Of a stretch of DNA of 16,978 bases, positions 1 to 7,257 are shown one piece after another; within the stretch, counting starts at the first letter, position 1; each line of letters starts with the position of its first letter. Location of the stretch: the NCBI GenBank assembly GCA_003646745.1, contig QMLM01000009.1:1-16978 (forward strand), read 5' to 3'. The notes under the pieces are model-generated. The model had not been told where the DNA came from. It did no database searches and saw only the letters and a program-made list of their open reading frames with translations. Origin of the DNA: Deltaproteobacteria bacterium (lineage in GTDB: Bacteria; Desulfobacterota; B13-G15; RBG-16-54-18). A program made the position numbers and the translations under genes.

Positions 1-668
1 ATCTTAAGCATGTTATAATGGGTGAGTAAGGCTCCTTTGGGCAAGGCGGTGGTCCCGGAAGTGTAAAACAGTAGACAAATATCCTCTCCTTTTCCCTGGT
101 TCAACAATTCCTCGAAAAGGCCTGGTTCTTTTTCATCCAGCTCTCGACCAAGGCGCTGGACCTCCTTGAAGCTGATGAGCATGGGGTCGTCATAATGTCT
201 CATCCCCTTGGGGTCGTCCCAGATGATCTTCTTCAATTTGGGGCACTTATCCCTGATGGCCAACGCCTTGTCCACCTCTTCTTGGCCCTCAGCCACATAG
301 AACTTGGCATCGGAGTGATCGACGATATATTGCACCTCATCGATCAAGGAGTCCTGAAAAAGCCATACCCCTACTCCCCCCACGCTCATGGCGGCCATCT
401 CGGCAAAGAGCCCCTCAGGCCGGTTATCCCCGATCATTACTACCTTATCCCCCCTCTGAATGCCCATAGAGACTAGCCCAAGGGCGAACTCTCTGACGTT
501 GCGCAGATAGTCCGCCCAGGTAATGGGGCGCCAAATACCAAATTCCTTTTCCCTTATGGCGACCTTTCTCTCCCCATACCTTTGGGCTATCCGCACCAAG
601 AGCTTCGGCAGGGTGAGGTCTTCGGTGATCTCTATCTCCTCAAAATGTCTCTTATCTACGGGTGACAT
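1..668 (-). CDS. Acyl-CoA synthetase (AMP-forming ligase), N-terminal part, cut by window edge
   Basis: Read directly from the minus strand: 222 codons open from ATG at 668 to the window edge. The protein shows an ANL-family N-terminal domain: the RGDKVVMIGDNRPE stretch (about residues 72-85), VDHSDAKFYVAE (about 116-127), and the ATP/AMP-binding P-loop YTSGTTALPKG at about 202-212. The usual P-loop is TSGTTGxPKG, so an Ala replaces the second Gly. The family activates a carboxylic acid to acyl-AMP and then acyl-CoA in the cytoplasm; the overall pattern is closest to long-chain fatty acyl-CoA ligases, but the substrate cannot be read here. The start is supported by GGAGG six bases upstream, and the gene overlaps the livG stop by 17 bases, so the two are probably translationally linked. 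The C-terminal lid domain lies outside the window. Confidence 0.92.
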   Translation of the reverse strand, partial: MSPVDKRHFEEIEITEDLTLPKLLVRIAQRYGERKVAIREKEFGIWRPITWADYLRNVREFALGLVSMGIQRGDKVVMIGDNRPEGLFAEMAAMSVGGVGVWLFQDSLIDEVQYIVDHSDAKFYVAEGQEEVDKALAIRDKCPKLKKIIWDDPKGMRHYDDPMLISFKEVQRLGRELDEKEPGLFEELLNQGKGEDICLLFYTSGTTALPKGALLTHYNMLK

Positions 669-1476
669 AGAGTTCCTCCACCTCCCCCAAGTAGGCCTTT
701 ATTACTTCCGGGTGTTCCTGGATCACATTTGGTGGACCCTCGGCTATCTTTTCACCGAAGTTTAAAGCCATTACCCTATCGGAGATGTCCATAACCACTC
801 CCATATCATGCTCCACCAAGACACAGGTAACCTTCCACCGCTGCTCCTCATTGACGTCCAAGATGAAACGGACCATATCCTCCACTTCCTCCAAATTTAG
901 ACCTGCCATCGGTTCATCCAAGAGGATGATCTTGGGGCTGAGGGCCAATGCCCTGGCCAACTCCACCCGTTTCTGCAAGCCATAGGGGAGCATTCCAGTG
1001 ATTTTATTGCGGATATGCTCGATCTCGAGCAGATCTATGATCTCCTCCTCGATGTACTTTCTGGCCTCTATCTCCTCCCGGGCGGTTTTGCCGACATAGA
1101 TGGAACCACTGATAATACCGCTTTTGAGGTGAATGTGTCTGCCCAACCTGATGTTGTCCAACACAGTCATCCCGCTGAATAACTCTATCTTTTGAAAAGT
1201 GCGAGAAATACCCATCTGGGCCCTTCGGTGAGGGCTATAACGGGTGATCTCCTTACCATCAAAATATATCTTCCCTCTGTCGGGTTTGTAGAGACCATTT
1301 ATGCAATTGAGCATCACCGTTTTGCCTGCACCGTTTGGTCCGATAATAGAGAATATCTCCCCTTCCTGCACCTCAAAACTCACTCCCACCAGTGCAGCCA
1401 CGCCCCCGAAAGACATATGCAGATTCTCTACCTTAAGAATAACCCCATTTCCTCCCACTCCTGTACCTTGCTCCAT
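652..1476 (-). CDS. livG: Liv-type ABC transporter ATP-binding protein (LivG family)
   Basis: About 274 aa. Walker A GPNGAGKT (residues 46-53), a LivG-style signature LPYGLQKRVELARAL in place of the usual LSGGQ, Walker B IILLDEP followed by MAGLN, and the switch His in EHDMGVVMD are all visible. LivG-class ATPases pair with LivF and the LivH/LivM permeases to import branched-chain amino acids or, in many anaerobes, other organic acids. None of those partners is in the window; they may follow the ligase past position 1. I chose ATG at 1476 because a GGGGGG ribosome site sits seven bases upstream. A GTG at 1497 would add seven residues but has no ribosome site. It overlaps the acyl-CoA ligase gene by 17 bases, suggesting uptake coupled to CoA activation. 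The transported substrate is unknown. Confidence 0.93.
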   Translation of the reverse strand: MEQGTGVGGNGVILKVENLHMSFGGVAALVGVSFEVQEGEIFSIIGPNGAGKTVMLNCINGLYKPDRGKIYFDGKEITRYSPHRRAQMGISRTFQKIELFSGMTVLDNIRLGRHIHLKSGIISGSIYVGKTAREEIEARKYIEEEIIDLLEIEHIRNKITGMLPYGLQKRVELARALALSPKIILLDEPMAGLNLEEVEDMVRFILDVNEEQRWKVTCVLVEHDMGVVMDISDRVMALNFGEKIAEGPPNVIQEHPEVIKAYLGEVEELYVTRR

Positions 1477-1554
1477 ATAGCTACCCCCCTTTAGCACCTA
1501 TGCTAGCGGGAAAGAGAATTTTTTAAAACAATAGATAATCTTTTCGCCATTCTC

Positions 1555-1581
1555 ATTAACAAAAGGAAAAATTTTTGTCAA
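1555..1581 (-). promoter_or_regulatory. Candidate sigma-70 promoter for livG
   Basis: A perfect TTGACA box occupies 1581-1576 on the minus strand. The best -10 is GTTAAT at 1560-1555, four of six matches, with a short 15-base spacer. The gap is strongly AT-rich. The shared 20-bp element lies 12 bases upstream of the -35. The -35 is good and the -10 mediocre, so the exact start is uncertain. Confidence 0.4.
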
Positions 1582-1593
1582 GCAAAAATTTCC

Positions 1594-1613
1594 CAGTTTA
1601 CGTAATCTGTTAA
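1594..1613. promoter_or_regulatory. Candidate operator, copy 1 of a shared palindromic element
   Basis: The plus strand reads CAGTTTACGTAATCTGTTAA. The first 16 bases form a palindrome (CAGTTTACGTAAACTG) with one mismatch. The same 20 bases recur with two differences at 14430-14449, before the acyl-CoA dehydrogenase gene. An intergenic, palindromic, repeated site fits a regulator binding site. The XRE-cupin regulator encoded next door is the obvious candidate, by inference only. Confidence 0.5.
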
Positions 1614-1751
1614 AAAATTTAAAGAATATAATATTTTAGAGAGGTTGAGAAAAATTTAACAAGCCTTTCTTTTCTGTTTTCGCCTCTTTTCAGGAAAGGA
1701 AAAATAAAAAGTGTTTGAAAAAGGTATATATGTTTTTAATACAAAAACTGG

Positions 1752-2354
1752 TTATTCCTCCTGTTGCGTGGGGGCGTAGAGGACGGCCAAGATCTTGGTT
1801 TTCTTTTCTCCGTGGCATTGGACACGGTGGGGAATAGAGGAGTCATAATAGATAGCATCGCCGGGGCGTAGAACATCGGTGTGATCGCCCAGAATGACCT
1901 CCATTTCCCCTTCTAGGACAAATATGAATTCCTCACCTTCGTGAACGGAGAGTTTCAGGTCCTTGACCGTAGGTGGTTCCAAGGTGATAAAAAAGGGTTC
2001 CATGTGGCGCCCCTTTTTGCCATATCCTAGGGATTCATATCTATAACCATAACTTACCCCATCTTTTGAGGCAAAGCGGGAAACACTTCTGCGTTCATTT
2101 TTACGGACGATGGTATAGGGCTCGCCTGCGCCGAGGTCTAAGAAGTAACCTACTGCAACCCCTAGGGCCTTGGCGATCTTGATGATGGTCCCTAGTGAGG
2201 GAGAGACTAGGTGGTTTTCCACCTGAGAGAGCAGGGCAGAGGAGAAGCCGGTACGTTCCGCCATCTCTTTCAACGAGAGGCCTTTTTCTATCCTAAGGCG
2301 CTTTATCTTTTCGCCTACGTTTATCTCCTCAACTTCTTTGTGCTGTGGCATCAT
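1752..2354 (-). CDS. XRE-family HTH plus cupin-domain transcriptional regulator
   Basis: 200 aa. An N-terminal helix-turn-helix of the XRE/Cro-CI type covers about residues 14-68 (KIKRLRIEKGLSLKEMAERT, then the recognition-helix stretch SSALLSQVENHLVSPS). A C-terminal cupin_2 barrel covers about 118-190, with HEGEEFIFVLEGEMEV and the PHRVQCHG strand. Such regulators bind DNA as dimers and respond to a small ligand or metal in the barrel, and often control nearby catabolic or amino-acid genes. The ATG overlaps the stop of the oxidoreductase gamma gene as ATGA with GGAGG just upstream, so it is translated with the operon. Sitting last in the block and next to the AT-rich region with the shared palindrome, it probably controls this block, itself and livG. 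The ligand is unknown. Confidence 0.93.
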   Translation of the reverse strand: MMPQHKEVEEINVGEKIKRLRIEKGLSLKEMAERTGFSSALLSQVENHLVSPSLGTIIKIAKALGVAVGYFLDLGAGEPYTIVRKNERRSVSRFASKDGVSYGYRYESLGYGKKGRHMEPFFITLEPPTVKDLKLSVHEGEEFIFVLEGEMEVILGDHTDVLRPGDAIYYDSSIPHRVQCHGEKKTKILAVLYAPTQQEE

Positions 2355-2905
2355 TTTCCTCCGTAATCCTTCATATATCTACTACCCAATTGTAAAGCTT
2401 CAACATTTGTAGGGATCAAAGAATGGTAACGCTCCGCCAGCACATGGGGGAAGGCGGCAATGATACTTTTCAAACTCACCACCTTGGTCTTCTCCACATA
2501 GGCACCAAGGGCGACCATATTGGCCAGTTTGGGGTCTCCGTTCCCCTCGGCTAATTTATTCATGGGGATGCTTATGACCTCTATATCGGGTCGGGAGGCC
2601 AACTTTGGATCCACCAAGGAGGTGTTCAGTAAAAGGAGGCCGCCGGGCATAATTCTTGGTTCAAACCTCTCGAGCGATGGCTGGTTCATGATAATGGCCG
2701 AAAGGGGTCTGCCTACCACGGGAGATCCTATCTGCTCTGAGGATATCACCACGGTGCAGTTCACCGTTCCCCCCCTCATCTCCACTCCATAAGAGGGCAT
2801 ATAGGTCACATTTTGTCCCTCTTGCATGGCGGCATAGGCCAAGAGGTTGCCAATGAGCAAGACCCCTTGTCCACCAAAACCAGCTATGATGACATTAAGA
2901 TACAT
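2351..2905 (-). CDS. 2-oxoacid:ferredoxin oxidoreductase, gamma subunit
   Basis: 184 aa. It begins with the gamma-subunit signature GFGGQGVLLIGNLLAYAA (about residues 9-26), followed by SYGVEMRGGTVNCTVVIS (about 38-55), as in KorC/VorA/PorG-type subunits. In this superfamily the gamma domain takes part in CoA binding and in assembly with alpha and beta. Its length is normal for a separate gamma subunit. The ATG at 2905 has AAGGG about five bases upstream, and the gene starts 20 bases after the beta stop, so beta and gamma form a pair. The matching alpha subunit is three genes upstream, beyond sucC and sucD. The substrate cannot be assigned from gamma. Confidence 0.93.
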   Translation of the reverse strand: MYLNVIIAGFGGQGVLLIGNLLAYAAMQEGQNVTYMPSYGVEMRGGTVNCTVVISSEQIGSPVVGRPLSAIIMNQPSLERFEPRIMPGGLLLLNTSLVDPKLASRPDIEVISIPMNKLAEGNGDPKLANMVALGAYVEKTKVVSLKSIIAAFPHVLAERYHSLIPTNVEALQLGSRYMKDYGGK

Positions 2906-2925
2906 TAAGCACCCTTAGAGATAGC

Positions 2926-3678
2926 CTAGAGATAGTCCGGTATTTCTCTTTCCTTAAAGACCCCCAGGGGATAATAAGGGATCATCTCCTCTTCTATTCT
3001 CTTTTTGGCCTCTAATGGGCTAAGTCCCCAATTAGTGGGACAAGCAGACAAAATCTCAACTATGGAAAACCCCATGCGGTTGAGTTGCATCTCGAAGGCC
3101 TTTCTGATTGCTTTTTGTGCCTGCAGGAGGTTTTTTGGGGAATTGAAGGCCACCCGTGCGGAAAAAGAAACCCCTTCCAGCGTGGCCAACATCTCTGCCA
3201 TGCGGATAGGGTACCCATCCTGGGTGAAATCTCGTCCATAAGGGGAGGTAGTCGTCTTTTGCCCCAGCAGTGTAGTAGGGGCCATCTGACCTCCAGTCAT
3301 GCCATATACGCTGTTGTTGACGAAGATTATCGTGATATTCTCGCCGCGATTGGCTGCATGGACTACCTCTGCGATGCCGATAGAGGCCAAGTCTCCGTCC
3401 CCTTGATAAGTGAAGACGACGTTGTCCCGACGGGCCCTCTTTACCCCGGTGGCAACAGCAGCGGCCCTGCCATGGGGGGCCTCGATGACATCGACATCAA
3501 AATAGTCATATAAGAATACAGAGCAACCCACCGAGGCCACTCCTATGATCCGTTCTTTAATCCCCAAGTGATCGATGGCCTCGGCCACCATACGGTGAGC
3601 GATCCCGTGATGACAGCCGGGGCAAAAGTGAAAGGGTTTTTCAGTGAGACTCTCCGGGCGTTTGAAGACCTTCTTCAT
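2926..3678 (-). CDS. 2-oxoacid:ferredoxin oxidoreductase, beta subunit (thiamine diphosphate-binding)
   Basis: 250 aa, normal for a KOR/VOR beta subunit. The thiamine-diphosphate/Mg site is visible as GDGDLASIG (about residues 93-101) with the downstream Asn pair in FVNNSVYGMTGGQ (about 119-131). Cys19 and Cys22 (CPGC), Cys52 (GCSVF) and Cys213 (SACPTNW) are the likely four ligands of the [4Fe-4S] cluster that carries electrons from the thiamine intermediate to ferredoxin. The reaction is oxidative decarboxylation of a 2-oxoacid with CoA, giving acyl-CoA, CO2 and reduced ferredoxin. ATG overlaps the sucD stop as ATGA and has AAGGAGG upstream. Alpha is encoded beyond sucCD. 2-oxoglutarate, 2-oxobutyrate and branched 2-oxoacids are all possible substrates. 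Confidence 0.94.
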   Translation of the reverse strand: MKKVFKRPESLTEKPFHFCPGCHHGIAHRMVAEAIDHLGIKERIIGVASVGCSVFLYDYFDVDVIEAPHGRAAAVATGVKRARRDNVVFTYQGDGDLASIGIAEVVHAANRGENITIIFVNNSVYGMTGGQMAPTTLLGQKTTTSPYGRDFTQDGYPIRMAEMLATLEGVSFSARVAFNSPKNLLQAQKAIRKAFEMQLNRMGFSIVEILSACPTNWGLSPLEAKKRIEEEMIPYYPLGVFKEREIPDYL

Positions 3679-4553
3679 CGTTGCCTCCTTAGCACTCTGG
3701 CCATGGTGCGCCCCACCTCCGCAGGACTCTTAACCACAACGATGCCGGCCTCCTCCAAGGCCTTTATCTTTTCCTGAGCGCTGCCCACACCACCAGAGAT
3801 GATAGCACCGGCATGCCCCATGCGCCTACCCGGAGGGGCAGTGATCCCTGCGATGAAGGCAACCACCGGCTTGGTCATCTGCTGACGGAAATATTGTGCC
3901 GCCTCTTCTTCTGCCCTGCCACCGATCTCGCCGATGATGATTACTGCATCGGTCCCCGGGTCTTCTTCAAACAATTGAAGTATGTCCACAAAAGAGAGGC
4001 CGATAATGGGGTCCCCCCCGATCCCCACGCAGGTGGATTGTCCTATCCCCAACCTGCTTAGTTGATCAACTACTTCATAGGTGAGGGTTCCGCTGCGAGA
4101 GGCGATCCCTACCTTTCCCTCCCTGTGGATGTAACCGGCCATCACCCCTATTTTGCACTTGCCCGGGGAGATGATCCCCGGGGTGTTGGGACCGATCAAT
4201 TTGGTATTTTTTCCCCTTAGGTATTGTCGCACCGCGATCATATCCAGAGTAGGGATCCCCTCTGTGAGGCAAACGACGACCTGCAGGCCCGCTTCAGCAG
4301 CCTCCATGATTGCATCGGCGGCAAAGGGAGGGGGGACAAATATAGCCGAGGCGTTGGCACGGGTCTCCTGTACCGCTTCTTTTACGGTATTGAAGATAGG
4401 GATACCGTCTAAGCTTTGACCGCCCTTTCCCGGTGTGACCCCAGCGACCACCTTTGTCCCATATTCCACCATCTGTCTGGTGTGGAATGTGCCTTCATTA
4501 CCTGTAATTCCCTGTACCAATACGCTTGTGTTCTCGTCTACGAGGATGCTCAT
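3675..4553 (-). CDS. sucD: Succinyl-CoA synthetase, alpha subunit
   Basis: 292 aa, collinear with E. coli SucD. The CoA-binding Rossmann motif GITGNEGTFH (about residues 15-24), GVTPGKGG (38-45), SRSGTLTYE (152-160) and the phosphohistidine loop MGHAGAI are present; His247 is the catalytic residue (His246 in E. coli). The E. coli loop GPNCPG reads GPNTPG here (about 121-126), a Cys-to-Thr change that leaves the phosphohistidine intact. The enzyme interconverts succinyl-CoA and succinate with formation of ATP or GTP. It starts nine bases after sucC and overlaps the oxidoreductase beta gene by four. In this block it most simply turns the succinyl-CoA made by the mutase, or from 2-oxoglutarate, into succinate and a nucleoside triphosphate. 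Confidence 0.97.
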   Translation of the reverse strand: MSILVDENTSVLVQGITGNEGTFHTRQMVEYGTKVVAGVTPGKGGQSLDGIPIFNTVKEAVQETRANASAIFVPPPFAADAIMEAAEAGLQVVVCLTEGIPTLDMIAVRQYLRGKNTKLIGPNTPGIISPGKCKIGVMAGYIHREGKVGIASRSGTLTYEVVDQLSRLGIGQSTCVGIGGDPIIGLSFVDILQLFEEDPGTDAVIIIGEIGGRAEEEAAQYFRQQMTKPVVAFIAGITAPPGRRMGHAGAIISGGVGSAQEKIKALEEAGIVVVKSPAEVGRTMARVLRRQR

Positions 4554-4562
4554 CGCCTTTCC

Positions 4563-5726
4563 CTATAGTTGGTTTACTAAGTCGGCCACCTTTTGGGCTG
4601 CATCCCCCATCCCCTCGGCTACGGTAAAGCGCAGGCCGGAATCGGCTAGAATCTGGCGTCCTAGCTCCACATTGGTTCCCTCTAGCCTAATTACCATGGG
4701 GAGGTTTATCTCCAGTTCCTTTGCTGCCTCTGCAACCCCACGGGCGAGGGTATCGCAGCGCAAAATGCCGCCGAAGATGTTGATAAAGATCACCTTGACT
4801 TCGGGATCGGAGAGCAAGATCCGCAGCCCGTGTTTGATCATGTCAACCGTGGCCCCCCCTCCCACGTCTAAGAAGTTAGCGGGCTGGGCACCTACCAACT
4901 TGATGAGGTCCATGGTCGCCATGGCCAAACCCGCCCCGTTTACCATACAGCCCACATTTCCCTTCAATTTGATGTAGTTTAAACGGTGCTGGGAGGCCTC
5001 TACCTCCAATGGGTCCTCCTGAGAGGTATCCCGCAGGGAGGAGATATCCGGATGTCTGTACAGGGCATTGTCGTCGAAGTTCAACTTGGCATCCAGTGCA
5101 ATCAACTTCCCTTCGGTTACCACCAAGGGGTTGATCTCCGCCAAGGAACAGTCCTTCTCAGTGAAAAGACGGTATAGGTTGAGGATGATCCCGCTAGCCT
5201 TCCTCGCCAAGGAGGGATCAATGTTTAGGGAAAAGACAATTCTATTGGCCTGAAAGGGACGCAGGCCCACCCCTGGGTCTACCACCTCGGTGAAGACCTT
5301 CTCTGGATTTTCAGCAGCCACCTTCTCTATCTCCATTCCCCCCTCAGCACTGGCCAACACCACAGGGCATGCCCTAGACCTGTCTATTACTATACCAACA
5401 TAGATCTCCCCTTGGACATCTAACCCTTCCTCTATCAGGAGGGCTCCCACAGGTTTTCCCTCTGGTCCAGTTTGAGGGGTGACCAACTTATTGCCCAAAA
5501 GCTTGGAGGCAGCAGCCTCCACGTCACGGGGGTCGTGGATTACCTTTATTCCTCCCCCTTTGCCGCGACCACCGGCATGGATTTGGGCCTTAAGGACTAC
5601 GGGGCTTGTGCCGATATCTTGGGCGGCCTTGGCCGCCTCCTGAGGGGTCTTTGCCACCCTTGCCCGGGGGATAGGGATACCGTATTGCTTAAATAGTTCC
5701 TTCGCCTGATACTCGTGGACCTTCAC
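4563..5726 (-). CDS. sucC: Succinyl-CoA synthetase, beta subunit
   Basis: 387 aa, full length for SucC. The N-terminal ATP-grasp part has the typical HEYQAKELF start (residues 4-12) and the glycine-rich GGRGKGGGIKV loop (about 53-63); EINPLV is the metal-binding stretch; NGAGLAMATMDLIK and INIFGGILRCD belong to the C-terminal CoA-ligase domain. The start is GTG at 5726, giving the family's usual N-terminus, with AGAGGTG about five bases upstream that overlaps the stop of the alpha oxidoreductase gene. Together with SucD it makes ATP or GTP from succinyl-CoA in the cytoplasm. Its place between oxidoreductase alpha and beta genes is unusual and implies co-expression of the two enzymes. Confidence 0.97.
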   Translation of the reverse strand: MKVHEYQAKELFKQYGIPIPRARVAKTPQEAAKAAQDIGTSPVVLKAQIHAGGRGKGGGIKVIHDPRDVEAAASKLLGNKLVTPQTGPEGKPVGALLIEEGLDVQGEIYVGIVIDRSRACPVVLASAEGGMEIEKVAAENPEKVFTEVVDPGVGLRPFQANRIVFSLNIDPSLARKASGIILNLYRLFTEKDCSLAEINPLVVTEGKLIALDAKLNFDDNALYRHPDISSLRDTSQEDPLEVEASQHRLNYIKLKGNVGCMVNGAGLAMATMDLIKLVGAQPANFLDVGGGATVDMIKHGLRILLSDPEVKVIFINIFGGILRCDTLARGVAEAAKELEINLPMVIRLEGTNVELGRQILADSGLRFTVAEGMGDAAQKVADLVNQL

Positions 5727-5735
5727 GGCACACCT

Positions 5736-6803
5736 CTATTTCATATTGGAGAGGATGACCTCCGCAACTTCCTCTGGTGTCAGCATTGAACCTGGTGGCT
5801 TACCGTAAAAGTGGACCCGGGTGCCCTCTGCAACTGACAACTTAACGTCCTCCACCATCTGGCCGGTGTTGAGTTCAATGACCAAAAAGTCCCTTACCCT
5901 TTTAGAGGTCTCCCAGATGACCTCCTCAGGAAAGGGGAAGAGGGTGATGGGGCGGATGAGTCCCGTAGGGTACCCTTCCTTTTGCACCATCTCGATAGCC
6001 GTCCTTGCCACCCTCCCAACGCTGCCAAAGGCCACCACAACCAAACGGGCGTCCTGCAGGTTTATGGCCTCGTAGAGGACATCCTCTTTCATCCGCTCGT
6101 ATTTTTGGTGTAACTTCCACACATGCTGAGTTAACTCCCCCTCCCCTAAATAGAGGGATTTGAGGACGTTCTTCTCTCTTCCTTTTGCCCCCCTGAGGGC
6201 CCATTCTTTAGGTGGTTCTCGGACTTCCGGCGTTCTCCTCACCAGGGGCTCTTTCATCTGTCCGACGATGGCATCTCCCAGGATCATGACAGGGTTGCGA
6301 TATTTATCGGCCAACTCAAAGGCCTTGATGGTGAGATCATACATCTCCTGCACCGAAGAGGGGGCAAGGACCAATACTCGGTAATCCCCATGACCGCCTC
6401 CCCTGGTGGCCTGAAAATAGTCCCCTTGGGAGGGGGCGATACCCCCCAGTCCAGGGCCGCTGCGGGAGATATTGACGATAACCCCGGGGAGCTCACTCCC
6501 TGCCATGTAGGAGATTCCCTCCTGCATTAGTGATATTCCAGGGCCGGATGATGAGGTCATGGCCCTGGTGCCTGTAGCTGCTGCCCCCAGGACCATATTG
6601 ATGGAGGCGATTTCGCTCTCGGCCTGGATAAACTCTCCTCCCAAAAGGGGGAGATGTTTAGAGAGGTACTCGGGGATGTCGTTTTGGGGGGTGATGGGGT
6701 AGCCAAAATAGAGCCGACATCCGGCGTCTATGGCACCCATAGCCAGGGCTTCGTTACCCTTGACGAGATCAAGCCCTTTTTCTTCTATCCTTCCTTTGCC
6801 CAT
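5736..6803 (-). CDS. vorB: 2-oxoacid:ferredoxin oxidoreductase, alpha subunit (VorB/KorA type)
   Basis: 355 aa. KGNEALAMGAIDAGCRLYFG and YPITPQ (to about residue 40) followed by QAESEIASINMV and TSSSGPGISLMQEG (about 83-96) form the pyrimidine-binding thiamine domain of this superfamily; a second domain follows from about residue 240. The sequence resembles proteins annotated as VorB (3-methyl-2-oxobutanoate:ferredoxin oxidoreductase), a group that mixes branched-chain and 2-oxoglutarate enzymes, so the symbol names the family, not a proven substrate. Its beta and gamma partners follow after sucCD. No delta (two-[4Fe-4S] ferredoxin-like) subunit is encoded in the 25-base gap upstream or anywhere in the window. 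The ATG at 6803 has only a weak, distant AAAGG. Confidence 0.93.
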   Translation of the reverse strand: MGKGRIEEKGLDLVKGNEALAMGAIDAGCRLYFGYPITPQNDIPEYLSKHLPLLGGEFIQAESEIASINMVLGAAATGTRAMTSSSGPGISLMQEGISYMAGSELPGVIVNISRSGPGLGGIAPSQGDYFQATRGGGHGDYRVLVLAPSSVQEMYDLTIKAFELADKYRNPVMILGDAIVGQMKEPLVRRTPEVREPPKEWALRGAKGREKNVLKSLYLGEGELTQHVWKLHQKYERMKEDVLYEAINLQDARLVVVAFGSVGRVARTAIEMVQKEGYPTGLIRPITLFPFPEEVIWETSKRVRDFLVIELNTGQMVEDVKLSVAEGTRVHFYGKPPGSMLTPEEVAEVILSNMK

Positions 6804-6828
6804 CAGGTGATGTTATACCTTTTAAGCT

Positions 6829-7233
6829 CTATTTTGGGAGTTCACACAGCTCGATAAGGACCCCTCCAGCAGCCTTAGGGTGGATGAAACCCACCTTCAT
6901 CCCATGGGCCCCTTGCCTCGGGGTCTCGTCGATAAGCCTCGCTCCTTTTTCCTTAAATTTCTTTAACTCGGCCTCAATATCGTCTACTTCCAGGCAGATG
7001 TGGTGGATGCCAGGGCCGCGGTTGGCCAAAAATCTTGCCAGACCTGTCTCCTGCTTGGTGGGTTCCACCAGTTCAATATTGGTCTCGCCGACGGAGAAGA
7101 ACCCCACCTTTGTGTCCATTCCCTCCACTACCTCCACCCCTGCAAGGTGCAGGCCGAGAATCTCTTCATAAAATCGAGCTGCCTCTTCTAGCTTAGGGAC
7201 GGCTACTGCGATATGATGGATCCTCTTTATCAT
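6829..7233 (-). CDS. mce: Methylmalonyl-CoA epimerase (VOC fold)
   Basis: 134 aa, the normal length for bacterial epimerases. Two betaalphabetabetabeta modules of the vicinal-oxygen-chelate fold are visible. Likely metal ligands are His7 (HHIAVAV), Glu54 (NIELVEP; Gln at this place in the P. shermanii enzyme), His78 (GIHHICLEV) and Glu128 (GVLIELCEL). It converts (S)- to (R)-methylmalonyl-CoA, linking the carboxylase product to the mutase substrate. The ATG is preceded by AAGGAG at six bases. It follows the mutase small subunit closely, a common arrangement, and precedes the oxidoreductase alpha gene by 25 bases. Confidence 0.96.
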   Translation of the reverse strand: MIKRIHHIAVAVPKLEEAARFYEEILGLHLAGVEVVEGMDTKVGFFSVGETNIELVEPTKQETGLARFLANRGPGIHHICLEVDDIEAELKKFKEKGARLIDETPRQGAHGMKVGFIHPKAAGGVLIELCELPK

Positions 7234-7257
7234 AATCGACTCCTTCTCCTTTATGGC

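Noticed and set aside
1476..1510. Interleaved TAGC/GCTA/TAGC words around the livG ribosome site that could form alternative hairpins.
   Set aside because: Stems are only 4 bp; insufficient to claim a switch.
1732..1748. Perfect inverted repeat GTTTTT-AATAC-AAAAAC just after the regulator gene, considered as a terminator.
   Set aside because: The stem is almost all A-T and would be unstable; no T-run follows in the needed position. It may be chance in a very AT-rich gap.
3675..4553. Cys-to-Thr change in the SucD GPNCPG loop as a possible functional defect.
   Set aside because: The phosphohistidine His247 and other motifs are intact, and I believe Thr occurs in other bacterial SucD proteins; not evidence of inactivation.
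4435..4977. Long plus-strand open frame (180 codons), with others at 13636-14094 and 15720-16211.
   Set aside because: Each lies opposite a well-supported minus-strand gene (sucC/sucD, dehydrogenase, aor), has low-complexity Ser/Pro/Thr-rich or otherwise unrecognisable sequence, and no ribosome site or homology.
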